Shown: positions 17,156 through 27,463, numbered from the stretch's first letter. The stretch is 64,000 nt of DNA from Thiobacillus denitrificans (GCA_002403375.1 DHHQ01000023.1:130384-194383), one strand, 5' to 3'. Made by a program: numbers and translations. The notes: a model not told the origin generated them from the letters alone.

Positions 17156-17734
17156 ATGAATTTCGACCGTGTGCGGCATGCCTTGCGGGGTGCGCTCTTC
17201 AACTTCCTGCGGCAACCCGGGCGCGCGCTCGAGGCCTATCACGACAGCTATCGCGCCGATCCCCGGCATGCCGGCACGCTGCGCATGCTGGGCTGGCTGG
17301 AGGCGCAGCAGAAGCACTGGCCGGAGGCGGAGGCCTGGTTCGAGCGCGCGGTCGAGGTCGAGCCGGACGACGCACATGCGTGGTTCAACCTCGGCTACCT
17401 GCGCGACCAGGGGGGCATGGACGAGGCGGCGGTCGCCGCCTTTCTGCGGGCGACCGAACTGAACCCGAACAACGACCGCGCCTGGTACGGGCTGGGCATG
17501 CTGCACGCCCGTCACGGGCGCCATCGTGACGCCGCCGCCGCGCTGGCCGAGGCGGGCCGGCTGCAGCCGATGAACGGCCTGGCCTGGTATGCGCTGGGGA
17601 TGGCGTGGCAGCACTGCAACGAGCCCGCCAAGGTGGCGGAAGTGATCGAGCACACGCTGGCCCACGATCCGCAGACCGCGCAGCGGCTGATCCGCGACAC
17701 CGGCCGCAGCGACTACGCGCACCGCCTCGCCTGA
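17156..17734 (+). CDS. TPR-repeat protein
   Basis: 192 residues with three to four tetratricopeptide units, for example ALEAYHDSYRADPRHAG, AEAWFERAVEVEPDDAHAWFNLGYL, AVAAFLRATELNPNNDRAWYGLGML and AAALAEAGRLQPMNGLAWYALGM. No signal peptide, so probably a cytosolic protein-protein interaction scaffold. It stands alone between its own promoter and a bidirectional terminator. Function not assignable. Confidence 0.85.
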   Translation: MNFDRVRHALRGALFNFLRQPGRALEAYHDSYRADPRHAGTLRMLGWLEAQQKHWPEAEAWFERAVEVEPDDAHAWFNLGYLRDQGGMDEAAVAAFLRATELNPNNDRAWYGLGMLHARHGRHRDAAAALAEAGRLQPMNGLAWYALGMAWQHCNEPAKVAEVIEHTLAHDPQTAQRLIRDTGRSDYAHRLA

Positions 17735-17753
17735 GGCAGGCGCGCGGACGAAA

Positions 17754-17779
17754 AAAAGCCGGCCAATTGGCCGGCTTTT
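17754..17779. terminator. Bidirectional rho-independent terminator
   Basis: Perfect 26-bp palindrome made of AAAAGCCGGCCAA and its complement, giving a GC stem flanked by A and T runs on both strands. It sits between the convergent TPR gene and the symporter gene. Confidence 0.9.
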
Positions 17780-17814
17780 CAATTGCGCGCCCGAAGGCGC
17801 GCTGCAGCAGGCGA

Positions 17815-19926
17815 TCAGGCCGCCTGCGTCCTGATGTCGCCTTCCAGGCTCGGGTAGCGAACGTGGTCGACCAGCTGCTGGATCTCGGCGCTGGGCGCCT
17901 TGGTGACCAGCGAGCCGATGATGATGCCGAGGAAGCCCACCGGCATGCCGAACACGCCCGCGGCGATCGGGGCGATGCTGAACCACTGGTTCGCCGCTAC
18001 GCCGCCGAAGAACGGGTAGGTGATGTACATGTAGTACATGCACACGCCCAGACCGGCGAGCATGCCGACGACCGCGCCGGTGTAGTTGGCGCGCTTCCAG
18101 AACACGCCGAGCACCAGCGCCGGGAAGAACGCCGAGGCAGCCAGCGAGAACGCGGCACCGACCAGGAACAGGATGTCACCCGGCTTCAGCGAGGCGGTGT
18201 ACGCGGCGAACAGCGCCACCACCAGCAGCAGGCCCTTGGAGATCGCCAGGCGGCGAACGGTGGAGGCCTTCGGGTCGATCATCTTGTAGTAGACGTCGTG
18301 CGACAGCGCGTTGGCGATGGTCAGCAGCAGGCCGTCGGCAGTCGACAGCGCCGCGGCCAGGCCGCCCGCCGCCACCATGCCAGACACCACGTAGGGCAGG
18401 CCTGCGATCTCCGGCGTGGCCAGCACGATGAGGTCGCCGCCGAGGGTGATTTCGGCGAGCTGCACGATGCCGTCCATGTTGATGTCGACGATCTTCATCA
18501 GCGTCGCGTCCACCGCAGCCCAGTTGGCCACCCACGCCGGCAGCGACGCGAACGACGAGCCGACCAGGTTGTTGTAGACCTCGAACTTGACCAGCACCGC
18601 CAGCGCGGGCGCGGTGAAGTACAGCAGGAAGATGAAGAGCAGCGACCAGAACACCGACTTGCGCGCTTCACGCACCGAGGGGGTGGTGTAGTAGCGCATC
18701 AGGATGTGCGGCAGCGACGCGGTGCCGACCATCAGGCACAGCACCAGCGCGATGAAGTTGCGGCGCTTGATGTTGGAGGCCTCCTGGTCTTCGGCGCGTG
18801 CGGCAGCGATTTCCGCTTCGGTGGCGTTGGGGTTGGTCTTCAGCAGGTTCGCTTCGGCGCCCTTGCCGGCGAACGCGGTGGCGTGCGCGGAGACCGGACC
18901 GGTCTTGGCCTTGGCGCCGTCGGCGGACTTCTTCCACGATGCCTTGAGGTCGTCGGTGGTCGCCGGGAAGTCGGCGGGGTTGCCGGCCTCGGCACGCTGG
19001 GCCTCGAGGAAGGCTGCGCCGGTACCGGCGGCGACGGCTTCGTCGAGCGCCGCGATCTTCGCTTCGAACGATTCCTGCTGCGCCTTGAATGCGGCACGGG
19101 CCGAGGCCTCGGCGGCACCCTTGGTGGTGTCGGCGTTGTTGAAGTCCTTTTCCAGCTGCGTCACCTGCTGCAGCACCTGGCCGTAGGCGACCTGCGGCAC
19201 CGGGTTGCCGGTGTGCGACACCGACAGCCACACCACCGGGATCATGTAGGCGATGATCAGGATGATGTACTGCGCGACCTGGGTCCAGGTCACCGCACGC
19301 ATGCCGCCGAGGAAGGAGCACACCAGGATGCCGGCGAGACCGACGAACACGCCGATCTGGAATTCCAGGCCGGTGAGACGCGCGGTGATGATGCCGACGC
19401 CGTAGATCTGCGCGACCACGTAGGTGAACGAGCAGATGATGGCGGCGATCACGCCGATGGTGCGCGGCAGGTTGCCGTTGTAGCGCGCGCCGAGGAAGTC
19501 CGGAATGGTGAACTGGCCGAACTTCCTGAGGTAGGGCGCGAGGAACAGCGCCACCAGCACGTAGCCGCCGGTCCAGCCGAGCACGAAGGCGAGGCCGTCA
19601 TAGCCGGCGAGGTACAGGGTACCCGCCATGCCGATGAAGGACGCGGCCGACATCCAGTCGGCGCCCGTTGCCATGCCGTTGAAGATGGCCGGCACGCGGC
19701 GTCCCGCGACGTAGTACTCCGAAACGTCGGCGGTCTTCGACATGATGCCGATGCCGGCATACAGCGCGATCGTCGCGGCGAGGAAGATGTAGCCGACCCA
19801 CTTGGCGGGCAGGCCCATCTGCTCGAGGATGGCGAGCACGATGACGAAGGCGATGAAGCCGCCGGTGTAGAAGGTGTAGTACTTCTTGAGTTGCTGGAAG
19901 AACTGGCTCTGGGTCAGTGCGGTCAT
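17815..19926 (-). CDS. ActP-like sodium:solute symporter with large soluble insert
   Basis: 703 residues of the sodium:solute symporter family, closest in character to acetate/monocarboxylate permeases paired with a DUF4212 subunit. About 12-13 hydrophobic segments; the conserved early block ADVSEYYVAGRRVPAIFNGMATGADWMSAASFIGMAG is typical. A hydrophilic Ala/Lys/Glu-rich stretch of about 145 residues (about 240-385) interrupts the core and looks helical or coiled-coil. The ATG overlaps the DUF4212 stop by one base. Probable substrate acetate or another short monocarboxylate. Confidence 0.9.
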   Translation of the reverse strand: MTALTQSQFFQQLKKYYTFYTGGFIAFVIVLAILEQMGLPAKWVGYIFLAATIALYAGIGIMSKTADVSEYYVAGRRVPAIFNGMATGADWMSAASFIGMAGTLYLAGYDGLAFVLGWTGGYVLVALFLAPYLRKFGQFTIPDFLGARYNGNLPRTIGVIAAIICSFTYVVAQIYGVGIITARLTGLEFQIGVFVGLAGILVCSFLGGMRAVTWTQVAQYIILIIAYMIPVVWLSVSHTGNPVPQVAYGQVLQQVTQLEKDFNNADTTKGAAEASARAAFKAQQESFEAKIAALDEAVAAGTGAAFLEAQRAEAGNPADFPATTDDLKASWKKSADGAKAKTGPVSAHATAFAGKGAEANLLKTNPNATEAEIAAARAEDQEASNIKRRNFIALVLCLMVGTASLPHILMRYYTTPSVREARKSVFWSLLFIFLLYFTAPALAVLVKFEVYNNLVGSSFASLPAWVANWAAVDATLMKIVDINMDGIVQLAEITLGGDLIVLATPEIAGLPYVVSGMVAAGGLAAALSTADGLLLTIANALSHDVYYKMIDPKASTVRRLAISKGLLLVVALFAAYTASLKPGDILFLVGAAFSLAASAFFPALVLGVFWKRANYTGAVVGMLAGLGVCMYYMYITYPFFGGVAANQWFSIAPIAAGVFGMPVGFLGIIIGSLVTKAPSAEIQQLVDHVRYPSLEGDIRTQAA

Positions 19927-20189
19927 TATTCTTCTCCCTCGTGGACGCCGTATTCAGTGTCCAGCTTGTTCATGCGCCGGGCGTAGAACCAGATGATCAG
20001 CACATAGATGATCAGGGAACCCTGTGCGCCCATGTAGAAGGCGAAGGGGAAGCCCAGGATGACGATGTTGTTGAGCTGGGGGGCGAAATAGATGACGACG
20101 AACGTCGCCACGAACCAGATGGCGAGCAGGATCGCGGTGATCCGCAGGTTCTTGCGCCAATACTCCTCGTGTCTTTCCGACAACTGCAT
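19926..20189 (-). CDS. DUF4212 symporter small subunit
   Basis: 87 residues: amphipathic start (ERHEEYWRKNLRIT), two membrane helices (about 16-36 and 45-68) and an acidic tail. This is the small partner commonly encoded directly before ActP-like symporters. A strong GGAGGT ribosome site precedes the ATG at 20189. The 118-bp gap to the exonuclease gene may hold a separate promoter, but no clear hexamers were found. Confidence 0.88.
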   Translation of the reverse strand: MQLSERHEEYWRKNLRITAILLAIWFVATFVVIYFAPQLNNIVILGFPFAFYMGAQGSLIIYVLIIWFYARRMNKLDTEYGVHEGEE

Positions 20190-20308
20190 GGCAATACCTC
20201 CGTGAGCGAGAGTGTGATTGATTGTGGAAACGCGCCTAGTTGGTAGAAGTCGCGCGTGCGCCGGAGTTTAAGGATTTGCGGCGCAGCCCACAAACAGATT
20301 AGAAGGCG

Positions 20309-21004
20309 CTAATTTGCGGAAAGCCAACGGCGGGCCCGCAGCAGGCGCTGCAGCTGGTGGGCGGTGCGGATGTTCTCGCGCTCGGCGGCGGCCAGCAGGA
20401 CCAGCCACAGTTCGGCGGTGGCGTAGGCGTCGGCCAGCGCGCCGTGACGCGCATAGACGGTGATTCCGAAGTGTTCCAGCCATTGGTCGAGCTGCTGGCA
20501 GCGCGGGGCGGCGTCGGGAAACAGCAGCGGCGCGACGACGGCGGCGTCGAACCACGGCGCGTTCGGCGCGACGCCGAGCTGGGCGCGTGCCTCGCGCTGC
20601 AGGACGGTCTGGTCGAACGCGGCGTGGAAGGCGACCCGCGGCGCGGACCCGGCGAATTCGAGCCAGGCGAGCAGCGCCTGGTGCGGCACCTGCCCGGCGC
20701 GCTGCTCGCTGCCGCTGATGCCGTGGATGAGGATGTTGGCGGCCGCGGTCGACTCTGCCTGCGCGAGGCCGACCTCGAGGCTGGCGCCGAGCGCGACGCG
20801 CCCCTGTTCGATCGCCACCGCGCCGATCGCCAGCAGCGGGTCGCGCTGCGCATCGAGGCCGCCGGTCTCGACGTCGACCACCACCCAGCGCATCGCGGCG
20901 AGCGGCTGGCGGAGGTCGGCGGCGTCGCGCGGCAGCGCCGCCCGCCGGGCGTCGCTCGCCGGGTCGAGCGGCGGCAGCGAGCGTCTGCCGAACGGCCAGA
21001 TCAC
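20309..21004 (-). CDS. DEDDh 3'-5' exonuclease (DNA polymerase III epsilon-like)
   Basis: 231 residues from a GTG at 21004 that overlaps the upstream stop (GTGA); the same frame runs far upstream but is antisense-like there. Exonuclease motifs: ExoI VVDVETGG, ExoII FHAAFDQTVL, ExoIII HGALADAYATAELW (the HxAxxD signature of DEDDh). Proteins of this size are stand-alone epsilon-like nucleases. Its fixed place beside the CBS/nucleotidyltransferase gene and the ActP symporter is a known arrangement whose logic is unclear. Confidence 0.85.
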   Translation of the reverse strand: MIWPFGRRSLPPLDPASDARRAALPRDAADLRQPLAAMRWVVVDVETGGLDAQRDPLLAIGAVAIEQGRVALGASLEVGLAQAESTAAANILIHGISGSEQRAGQVPHQALLAWLEFAGSAPRVAFHAAFDQTVLQREARAQLGVAPNAPWFDAAVVAPLLFPDAAPRCQQLDQWLEHFGITVYARHGALADAYATAELWLVLLAAAERENIRTAHQLQRLLRARRWLSAN

Positions 21005-22890
21005 AGGCCGTAGTCCATCGCCAGGCGCGCCTGCACCTTGCGTGCCTGGCGCAGCGCCTCCTTGAGGATGCGGCGGTCGAGCGGATTCAGCGTGTCGGGG
21101 TCGAGATGGTTGTCGGGCACCTGGCCGGCGCGCTGCTGACCGTGCTGGTGGCGCAGCCGCAGCAGCTGCAGGAAGTGGAACGCACGGTTCCAGTCGGCGA
21201 GCTCGCCGTCGGGGATGTTGAGCGCCGGGGCGGCGGCGCGCAGCCGCATCGCGGTGTTGGTCTGCGGGCTGCCGGCGGCGAGCGCGAAAATGCGCGCGGC
21301 ATCGACGAAGGGCGTGGCGCCGTTGAGCTTGAGGTCGAGCGTGTGCGGGTGGGCGTCGTCCTCCGACAGCACGAAGTCGCGCACCACCCCGAGCGGCGGG
21401 CGGTTGCGCAGCGCGTTGCCGGCCATCTGGTGGAGGAAGCGGGGGTTTTTCTGCGCCGCGCGGTTGAGCCAGGTGCGCAGCTCGAGCGCCAGCGCGGCGT
21501 CGCCGGCGAGCGGGCGGAAGTCGAAGAAGATGCTGGCGTTGAGCAGCGCCTCCGGGCTGCCGTGCTCGATCCACAGGCTGAACTGCTGCTGCCAGCCGGC
21601 CGCCGGCAGGCACCATTTCGGGTTGCTCGCCATGATGCCGCCGCGGCACAGCGGAAAGCCGCAGGTGTCGAGCCGGTGGTTGACGCGCAGCGCGAACGCG
21701 AGCAGCGCGTCGCGTTGCGCGTCGTCCGCTTCGGCGAAGATCAGCGCGTTGTCCTGGTCGGTGGCGAGCGTCTGCTCCATGCGGCCTTCCGAGCCGAGCG
21801 CGAGCCAGCACCAGCGGAGTCCGGCGAGCGCGGCGTCGGCTTCGTGCTCGAGCGTGATGATGCGCTCGGTGAGGCGGTCGTTGAGGCTGGAAATGATCGC
21901 GGTGAGGTTCTCCGCGTCCATCCCCTGCGCCAGCAGGCTGTGCGCGAGATCGCCGATGTCCTGCGCCAGCGCGGGCAGGCGGGCGGGATCGTCGCAGCGC
22001 ATGATGGCCGAGGTGATGCCCTCCACCGACAGGCGGCGCAAGGCGAACACGTCCTTCTCCGACACCACGCCGACCAGCCGGCCCGCCTCGACCAGCGGGA
22101 CGTGGTGGATGCCCTGGCGCGCCATCAGCACCAGGGCGTCGGCCACCGGCGCGTCGGCAGGGAGCGTCGCCGGGTCGGGCGTCATCACTTGCGAGATCGG
22201 CGTGGCGAGCGGCACGCGGGCCAGCGTCACGCGCGCCAGCACGTCCTTCAGGGTGAGGATGCCGGCCGGCCGGCCGGCGGCGTCGGCCACCACCACCGAC
22301 CCGACCCGGGCGGCCTCCATCGCCGCCAGCGCGTCGGCCAGCGGCGTGGCCGCCGCGACGCTCAGCGGCGCCCGACGCACCAGGCTCGCAAGCGGGCGTG
22401 CGAACCGGGTTTCGTCGTCGAGCGCGAGCGCGTATTCCGACTGCACCGCGCGCTGGGATTCCTCCAGCAGGCTGGCGATGCGGCGGGTGCAGAAGTCGTT
22501 GAATTCCGGGCTCTTCGCCAGCAGCGCATGGAAGTCCGCGGCGGGCAGCGTGTAGCAGAACGTGTCGGTCGCCGCGACGTAGCGGTTGGCCGCGCCGCGG
22601 CCCGCGAGCAGCGCCCCCAGCGGGAACATTTCGCCGGCGGCCAGTTGCAGCACCGTCTGCCCGTCGGCGGTGGCGCCCGCCACCGTCCCCTGCTTGATGA
22701 TGAACAGGTTTTCGGGTGGCGCGGCGGAAGGCGCCAGCAGCACCGAGTCGCGCGGGTAATAGCTGACCGACAGATGCTGCACCAGCCACAGCAGCTCGTC
22801 CTCGGTCATCGCGGAAAACGGCGCCTGGCGCCGCAGCGCATCGAGGGTGGCGCGGTGCAGGCTGGTGGCGAGGGGCAGCGTCGAGCTCAT
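21001..22890 (-). CDS. Cyclic-nucleotide-binding/CBS/DUF294 nucleotidyltransferase-like regulator
   Basis: 629 residues with four parts: a cNMP-binding-like domain (about 25-150), two CBS repeats (about 170-300, e.g. GIHHVPLVEAGRLVGVVSEKDVF), a GlnD-like nucleotidyltransferase domain with GSEGRMEQTLATDQDNA (about 390-410), and a C-terminal helical DUF294 domain. It is cytosolic and probably a sensor-modifier. Family members next to ActP-type symporters are thought to control carboxylate uptake; the target here is unknown. The start is ATG 22890. Confidence 0.88.
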   Translation of the reverse strand: MSSTLPLATSLHRATLDALRRQAPFSAMTEDELLWLVQHLSVSYYPRDSVLLAPSAAPPENLFIIKQGTVAGATADGQTVLQLAAGEMFPLGALLAGRGAANRYVAATDTFCYTLPAADFHALLAKSPEFNDFCTRRIASLLEESQRAVQSEYALALDDETRFARPLASLVRRAPLSVAAATPLADALAAMEAARVGSVVVADAAGRPAGILTLKDVLARVTLARVPLATPISQVMTPDPATLPADAPVADALVLMARQGIHHVPLVEAGRLVGVVSEKDVFALRRLSVEGITSAIMRCDDPARLPALAQDIGDLAHSLLAQGMDAENLTAIISSLNDRLTERIITLEHEADAALAGLRWCWLALGSEGRMEQTLATDQDNALIFAEADDAQRDALLAFALRVNHRLDTCGFPLCRGGIMASNPKWCLPAAGWQQQFSLWIEHGSPEALLNASIFFDFRPLAGDAALALELRTWLNRAAQKNPRFLHQMAGNALRNRPPLGVVRDFVLSEDDAHPHTLDLKLNGATPFVDAARIFALAAGSPQTNTAMRLRAAAPALNIPDGELADWNRAFHFLQLLRLRHQHGQQRAGQVPDNHLDPDTLNPLDRRILKEALRQARKVQARLAMDYGL

Positions 22891-22965
22891 GGCCGCACGT
22901 TAGTGGCTCGCGGTGGCTTTGGCAACCGACGGCGCGCCCGGGGCTTGCGTGCCGCGCTGGCTGTC

Positions 22966-22985
22966 TATACTGAGAGCCGCTCTCA
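22966..22985 (+). promoter_or_regulatory. -10 box with palindromic operator before the Spy-like gene
   Basis: TATACT (22966-22971) runs into the palindrome TGAGAGCCGCTCTCA (22971-22985), which has perfect six-base arms. It matches the palindrome at the FeoB-like promoter in 12 of 15 positions and has the same position relative to the -10. The -35 is weak (TTGCGT at 22945-22950, only 15 bp away). The 5' leader to the ATG at 23147 is about 160 bases. Confidence 0.5.
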
Positions 22986-23146
22986 TTTAACACGGGGCCA
23001 GCGGTATCGGCGCGCTCGGCCCGAGCGCCAAGCCCTGCCCCGATTTTCCCGGCTGAACAGCACAGGCCTTCGGCGCCGCCCCGGCCGCATGCGCGGAGAT
23101 GGGGGGCCGGCCCGCCGTTCGGCGTCACCCGAAAGGAGAGAGATCC

Positions 23147-23914
23147 ATGAACACGAGAATGAACCAAGCGCTGCTGGCCACCGCCGTTGCGGCGCTCGCG
23201 TGGGGGGCGCCCGTTCTCCACGCGCAAACCGCGGCGCCGGCCGACAGCAAGCAGGCCGCCACCGACAAGGAGATGGACCAGTACTACGGCGCGATGCAGG
23301 AGCGCTACCGATTGATGCAGGAACAGATGGCAAGAATTCGCCAGACCCGGGACCCCGCCGAACGCCGCAAGCTGATGCAGGAGCACTGGCAGACCGTGCA
23401 CGAGGGGGGCGCGATGATGGGCGGCTGGGGCATGGGGCCGGGCGGGTATGGAATGGGCTGCGGCATGGGCGCTTACGGCATGGGACCCGGCATGATGGGC
23501 GGGGGCTATGGCATGGGGCCCGGCATGATGGGCGGGGGCTACGGCATGGGGCCCGGCATGATGGGCGGGGGCTATGGCATGGGCCACGGCATGATGGGCG
23601 GCGGCTACGGCATGGGGCCGCAGGGCCTGCCCGACCTCACCGATGATCAGCGCAGCCGCATCGCCAAGATCCGGGACGAAACGCGCAGGAAGCACTGGGA
23701 GCTGATGGGGCAGATGCTCGACGAACAGGCCAGGCTGGGGGACCTGTACGACGCGCCCAAGCGGGATTCGGACGCCATCAGCGATACCTACAAGAAGATC
23801 AGTGAGCTGCAGCGGCGGATGTACGAGTCTTCCGCAGACGCCCACAAGCGCATGGAAGCCGTACTGACCAAGGAGCAGCAGGAGAAGTCGTGGCGCTTCT
23901 GGCGCCGCCAGTGA
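23147..23914 (+). CDS. Spy/CpxP-like periplasmic protein with Met/Gly-rich repeats
   Basis: 255 residues; AAAGGAGAG precedes the ATG at 23147. A signal peptide spans 1-26 (cleavage after LHA). Two LTxxQ motifs (LTDDQ near 163 and LTKEQ near the C-terminus) mark the Spy/CpxP/ZraP family of periplasmic chaperones and metal-stress proteins. Between the N-terminal helical part and the first LTxxQ lies a Gly/Met domain with four tandem 11-residue units of the form GMGPGMMGGGY (residues 111-154), suited to binding soft metals such as copper. Metal or envelope-stress function is inference. Confidence 0.8.
   Translation: MNTRMNQALLATAVAALAWGAPVLHAQTAAPADSKQAATDKEMDQYYGAMQERYRLMQEQMARIRQTRDPAERRKLMQEHWQTVHEGGAMMGGWGMGPGGYGMGCGMGAYGMGPGMMGGGYGMGPGMMGGGYGMGPGMMGGGYGMGHGMMGGGYGMGPQGLPDLTDDQRSRIAKIRDETRRKHWELMGQMLDEQARLGDLYDAPKRDSDAISDTYKKISELQRRMYESSADAHKRMEAVLTKEQQEKSWRFWRRQ
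23477..23608 (+). repeat. Four tandem 33-bp coding repeats
   Basis: Units at 23477-23509, 23510-23542, 23543-23575 and 23576-23608 differ by only a few bases; a partial fifth follows. Each encodes one Met/Gly-rich 11-mer. In-frame unit length means copy number can change without frameshift. Confidence 0.95.
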
Positions 23915-23957
23915 CGCGGCCCTGACTCATTCGCATCACCGCGGATTCCGCACATGA

Positions 23958-23983
23958 AAAAGCCCCGCCGAAGCGGGGCTTTT
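23958..23983. terminator. Bidirectional rho-independent terminator
   Basis: Stem AAAAGCCCCGC / GCGGGGCTTTT around the loop CGAA, with A and T runs at both edges. It serves the convergent Spy-like gene and groEL. Confidence 0.92.
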
Positions 23984-24027
23984 GTCTGGCCAACTGCCCG
24001 TGGCGGGCAGCGGCAGCCGGACCTGAC

Positions 24028-25680
<1,653 letters not shown>

Positions 25681-25730
25681 GCTTAACTCCTAAATATTCG
25701 AATTCGTTGGGATTGCGTGCGGGTGTCGGC

Positions 25731-26021
25731 TTACTGCTCGACCACGCCCATGATGTCTTCTTCGCGCATCACCAGCAGTTCCTCGCCCTCGACCTTGACG
25801 GTCTGGCCGGCGTACTTGCCGAACAGCACGCGGTCGCCGACTTTCACGTCCAGCGGAATCAGCTTGCCCTGATCGTCTTTCTTGCCGGCGCCGACGGCGA
25901 TGATCTCGCCCTGGTCGGGCTTCTCGGCGGCGGTGTCGGGGATGACGATCCCGGAAGCGGTCTTGCGCTCTTCTTCCATGCGCTTGACAATCACTCGGTC
26001 GTGCAGAGGACGGATTTTCAT
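25731..26021 (-). CDS. groES: Co-chaperonin GroES
   Basis: 96 residues, beginning MKIRPLHDRVIVKR, with the mobile-loop segment and the GGIVIPDTA-equivalent (ASGIVIPDTAAEKP). Forms the heptameric lid of GroEL. TGGAGA lies eight bases before the ATG. First gene of the groESL operon. Confidence 0.98.
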   Translation of the reverse strand: MKIRPLHDRVIVKRMEEERKTASGIVIPDTAAEKPDQGEIIAVGAGKKDDQGKLIPLDVKVGDRVLFGKYAGQTVKVEGEELLVMREEDIMGVVEQ

Positions 26022-26096
26022 TGCAAAGTCTCCATTGCGTAACGTTGATAACCGGCAGCCTCGCTGCCCGAAAATGAGGAAGCGGCGAACCTGTTG

Positions 26097-26123
26097 TTAG
26101 CACTCGCCGCCATCGAGTGCTAA
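26097..26123. promoter_or_regulatory. CIRCE element (HrcA operator)
   Basis: TTAGCACTC, 9 bp, GAGTGCTAA: an exact match to the CIRCE consensus, 76-102 bp before groES. HrcA binds it to repress heat-shock genes at normal temperature. Confidence 0.97.
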
Positions 26124-26124
26124 T

Positions 26125-26152
26125 GGTAGGGGCGCAGTGTGACAATTTCAAG
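26125..26152 (-). promoter_or_regulatory. Sigma32-like groE promoter
   Basis: Read on the minus strand: CTTGAAA (26146-26152, perfect -35), 13 bp, CCCCTACC (26125-26132, partial match to CCCCATNT). The predicted start falls inside CIRCE, so positive sigma32 and negative HrcA control appear combined. It overlaps the region just before the bioA start. Confidence 0.7.
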
Positions 26153-26155
26153 CCC

Positions 26156-27463
26156 ATGAACGACGATCTTTTGAGCCGCAGCCGCGCCGCGGTCTGGCAC
26201 CCCTGCACCCAGATGAAGCAGCTCGAGGCCGTCCCGCCGCTGGCGGTCGCGCGCGGCGAGGGGCCCTGGCTCATCGACACCGACGGCCGGCGCTACCTCG
26301 ACGCGATCTCGAGCTGGTGGGTCAACCTGTTCGGCCACTGCAACCCGCGCATCAACGCGGCGATCACCGACCAGCTGACGAAAATCGAGCACGTGATGCT
26401 GGCCGGCGCCACCCACGCGCCGGTGGTCGAGTTGTCGGAACGGCTCGCGAAGCTGACCGGGCTGGGCCACGCCTTCTATGGTTCGGACGGCGCCTCGGCC
26501 ACCGAGATCGCGCTGAAAATGAGCGCGCACTACTGGCGCAACGCCGGCCGGCCCGGGAAGAACGGCTTCGTCAGCCTGAAAAACGGCTACCACGGCGAGA
26601 CCGTCGGCGCGCTGTCGGTGACCGACATTCCGCTGTTCAAGGCCACGTATGCGCCGCTCGTGCGCCATACGGTGCAGGTGCCGACGCCCGACGCGCGCCT
26701 GGCCGAGCCGGGCGAGACGGCCGAGGCGTATGCGCTGCGCTGCGCCGACGCGCTCGAGGCGCATCTCGCCGGGCACGCCGCCACCACCGCCGCCCTGATC
26801 CTCGAGCCGCTGGTGCAGGGGGCGGCCGGCATGGCGATGTACCACCCGGTCTATCTCAAGCGGGCGCGCGAACTGTGCGACCGCCATGACGTGCACCTGA
26901 TCGCCGACGAGATCGCCATGGGTTTCGGCCGCACCGGGACCCTGTTCGCGTGCGAGCAGGCCGGCGTGAAAGCCGATTTCGTGTGCCTGTCGAAGGGCAT
27001 CACCGGCGGCTACCTGCCGCTGTCGGTGGTGCTGACCACCGACGACGTCTACGCGGCGTTCTGGGACGACGCCACCGCGCGCGGCTTCCTGCATTCGCAC
27101 TCCTATACCGGCAACCCGCTCGCCTGCCGCGCCGCGCTGGCGGTCCTCGACATCTTCGAGCACGACAACGTGATCGCCGCGAACCGTGTCAAGGCCATCG
27201 AATTCACGCGGGTCCTCGACGAAGTGGCCGCTCACCCCCGGGTGCGCCACTTCCGCCACCAGGGCATGATCTGGGCGTTCGACGTGGCGGACGCCACGCC
27301 CGGGTTTTCCGCCCGCCTCCACCTGGCCGCACTGGCGCAGGGCGTGTTCATCCGCCCGATCGGCGGCACGGTCTACGCCATGCCGCCCTACGTGACGGCG
27401 ATCGACGAAATGCGCGCGCTGGCCGACGCGCTGCTCGTCTGCCTCTCCGACCCGGCGGTCTGA
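26156..27463 (+). CDS. bioA: Adenosylmethionine-8-amino-7-oxononanoate aminotransferase
   Basis: 435 residues of class III PLP aminotransferases; converts KAPA to DAPA in biotin synthesis using S-adenosylmethionine. The BioA hallmark HPCTQM is at the N-terminus, SSWWVNLFGH follows, the PLP Lys is in LSKGITGG, and HSHSYTGNPLAC is typical. The ATG at 26156 is chosen to match the usual BioA N-terminus; a GTG at 26117 inside CIRCE is in frame. No clear ribosome site. Its promoter must lie within the groES upstream region. Confidence 0.93.
   Translation: MNDDLLSRSRAAVWHPCTQMKQLEAVPPLAVARGEGPWLIDTDGRRYLDAISSWWVNLFGHCNPRINAAITDQLTKIEHVMLAGATHAPVVELSERLAKLTGLGHAFYGSDGASATEIALKMSAHYWRNAGRPGKNGFVSLKNGYHGETVGALSVTDIPLFKATYAPLVRHTVQVPTPDARLAEPGETAEAYALRCADALEAHLAGHAATTAALILEPLVQGAAGMAMYHPVYLKRARELCDRHDVHLIADEIAMGFGRTGTLFACEQAGVKADFVCLSKGITGGYLPLSVVLTTDDVYAAFWDDATARGFLHSHSYTGNPLACRAALAVLDIFEHDNVIAANRVKAIEFTRVLDEVAAHPRVRHFRHQGMIWAFDVADATPGFSARLHLAALAQGVFIRPIGGTVYAMPPYVTAIDEMRALADALLVCLSDPAV

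Noticed and set aside
23477..23608. Possible CRISPR or minisatellite array
   Set aside because: Repeats are contiguous, in frame and encode Met/Gly peptides; there are no spacers.
21005..23845. In-frame upstream extension of the exonuclease (about 950 codons)
   Set aside because: It covers the CBS/DUF294 gene in another frame on the same strand and the Spy-like gene antisense; motifs begin only after GTG 21004.
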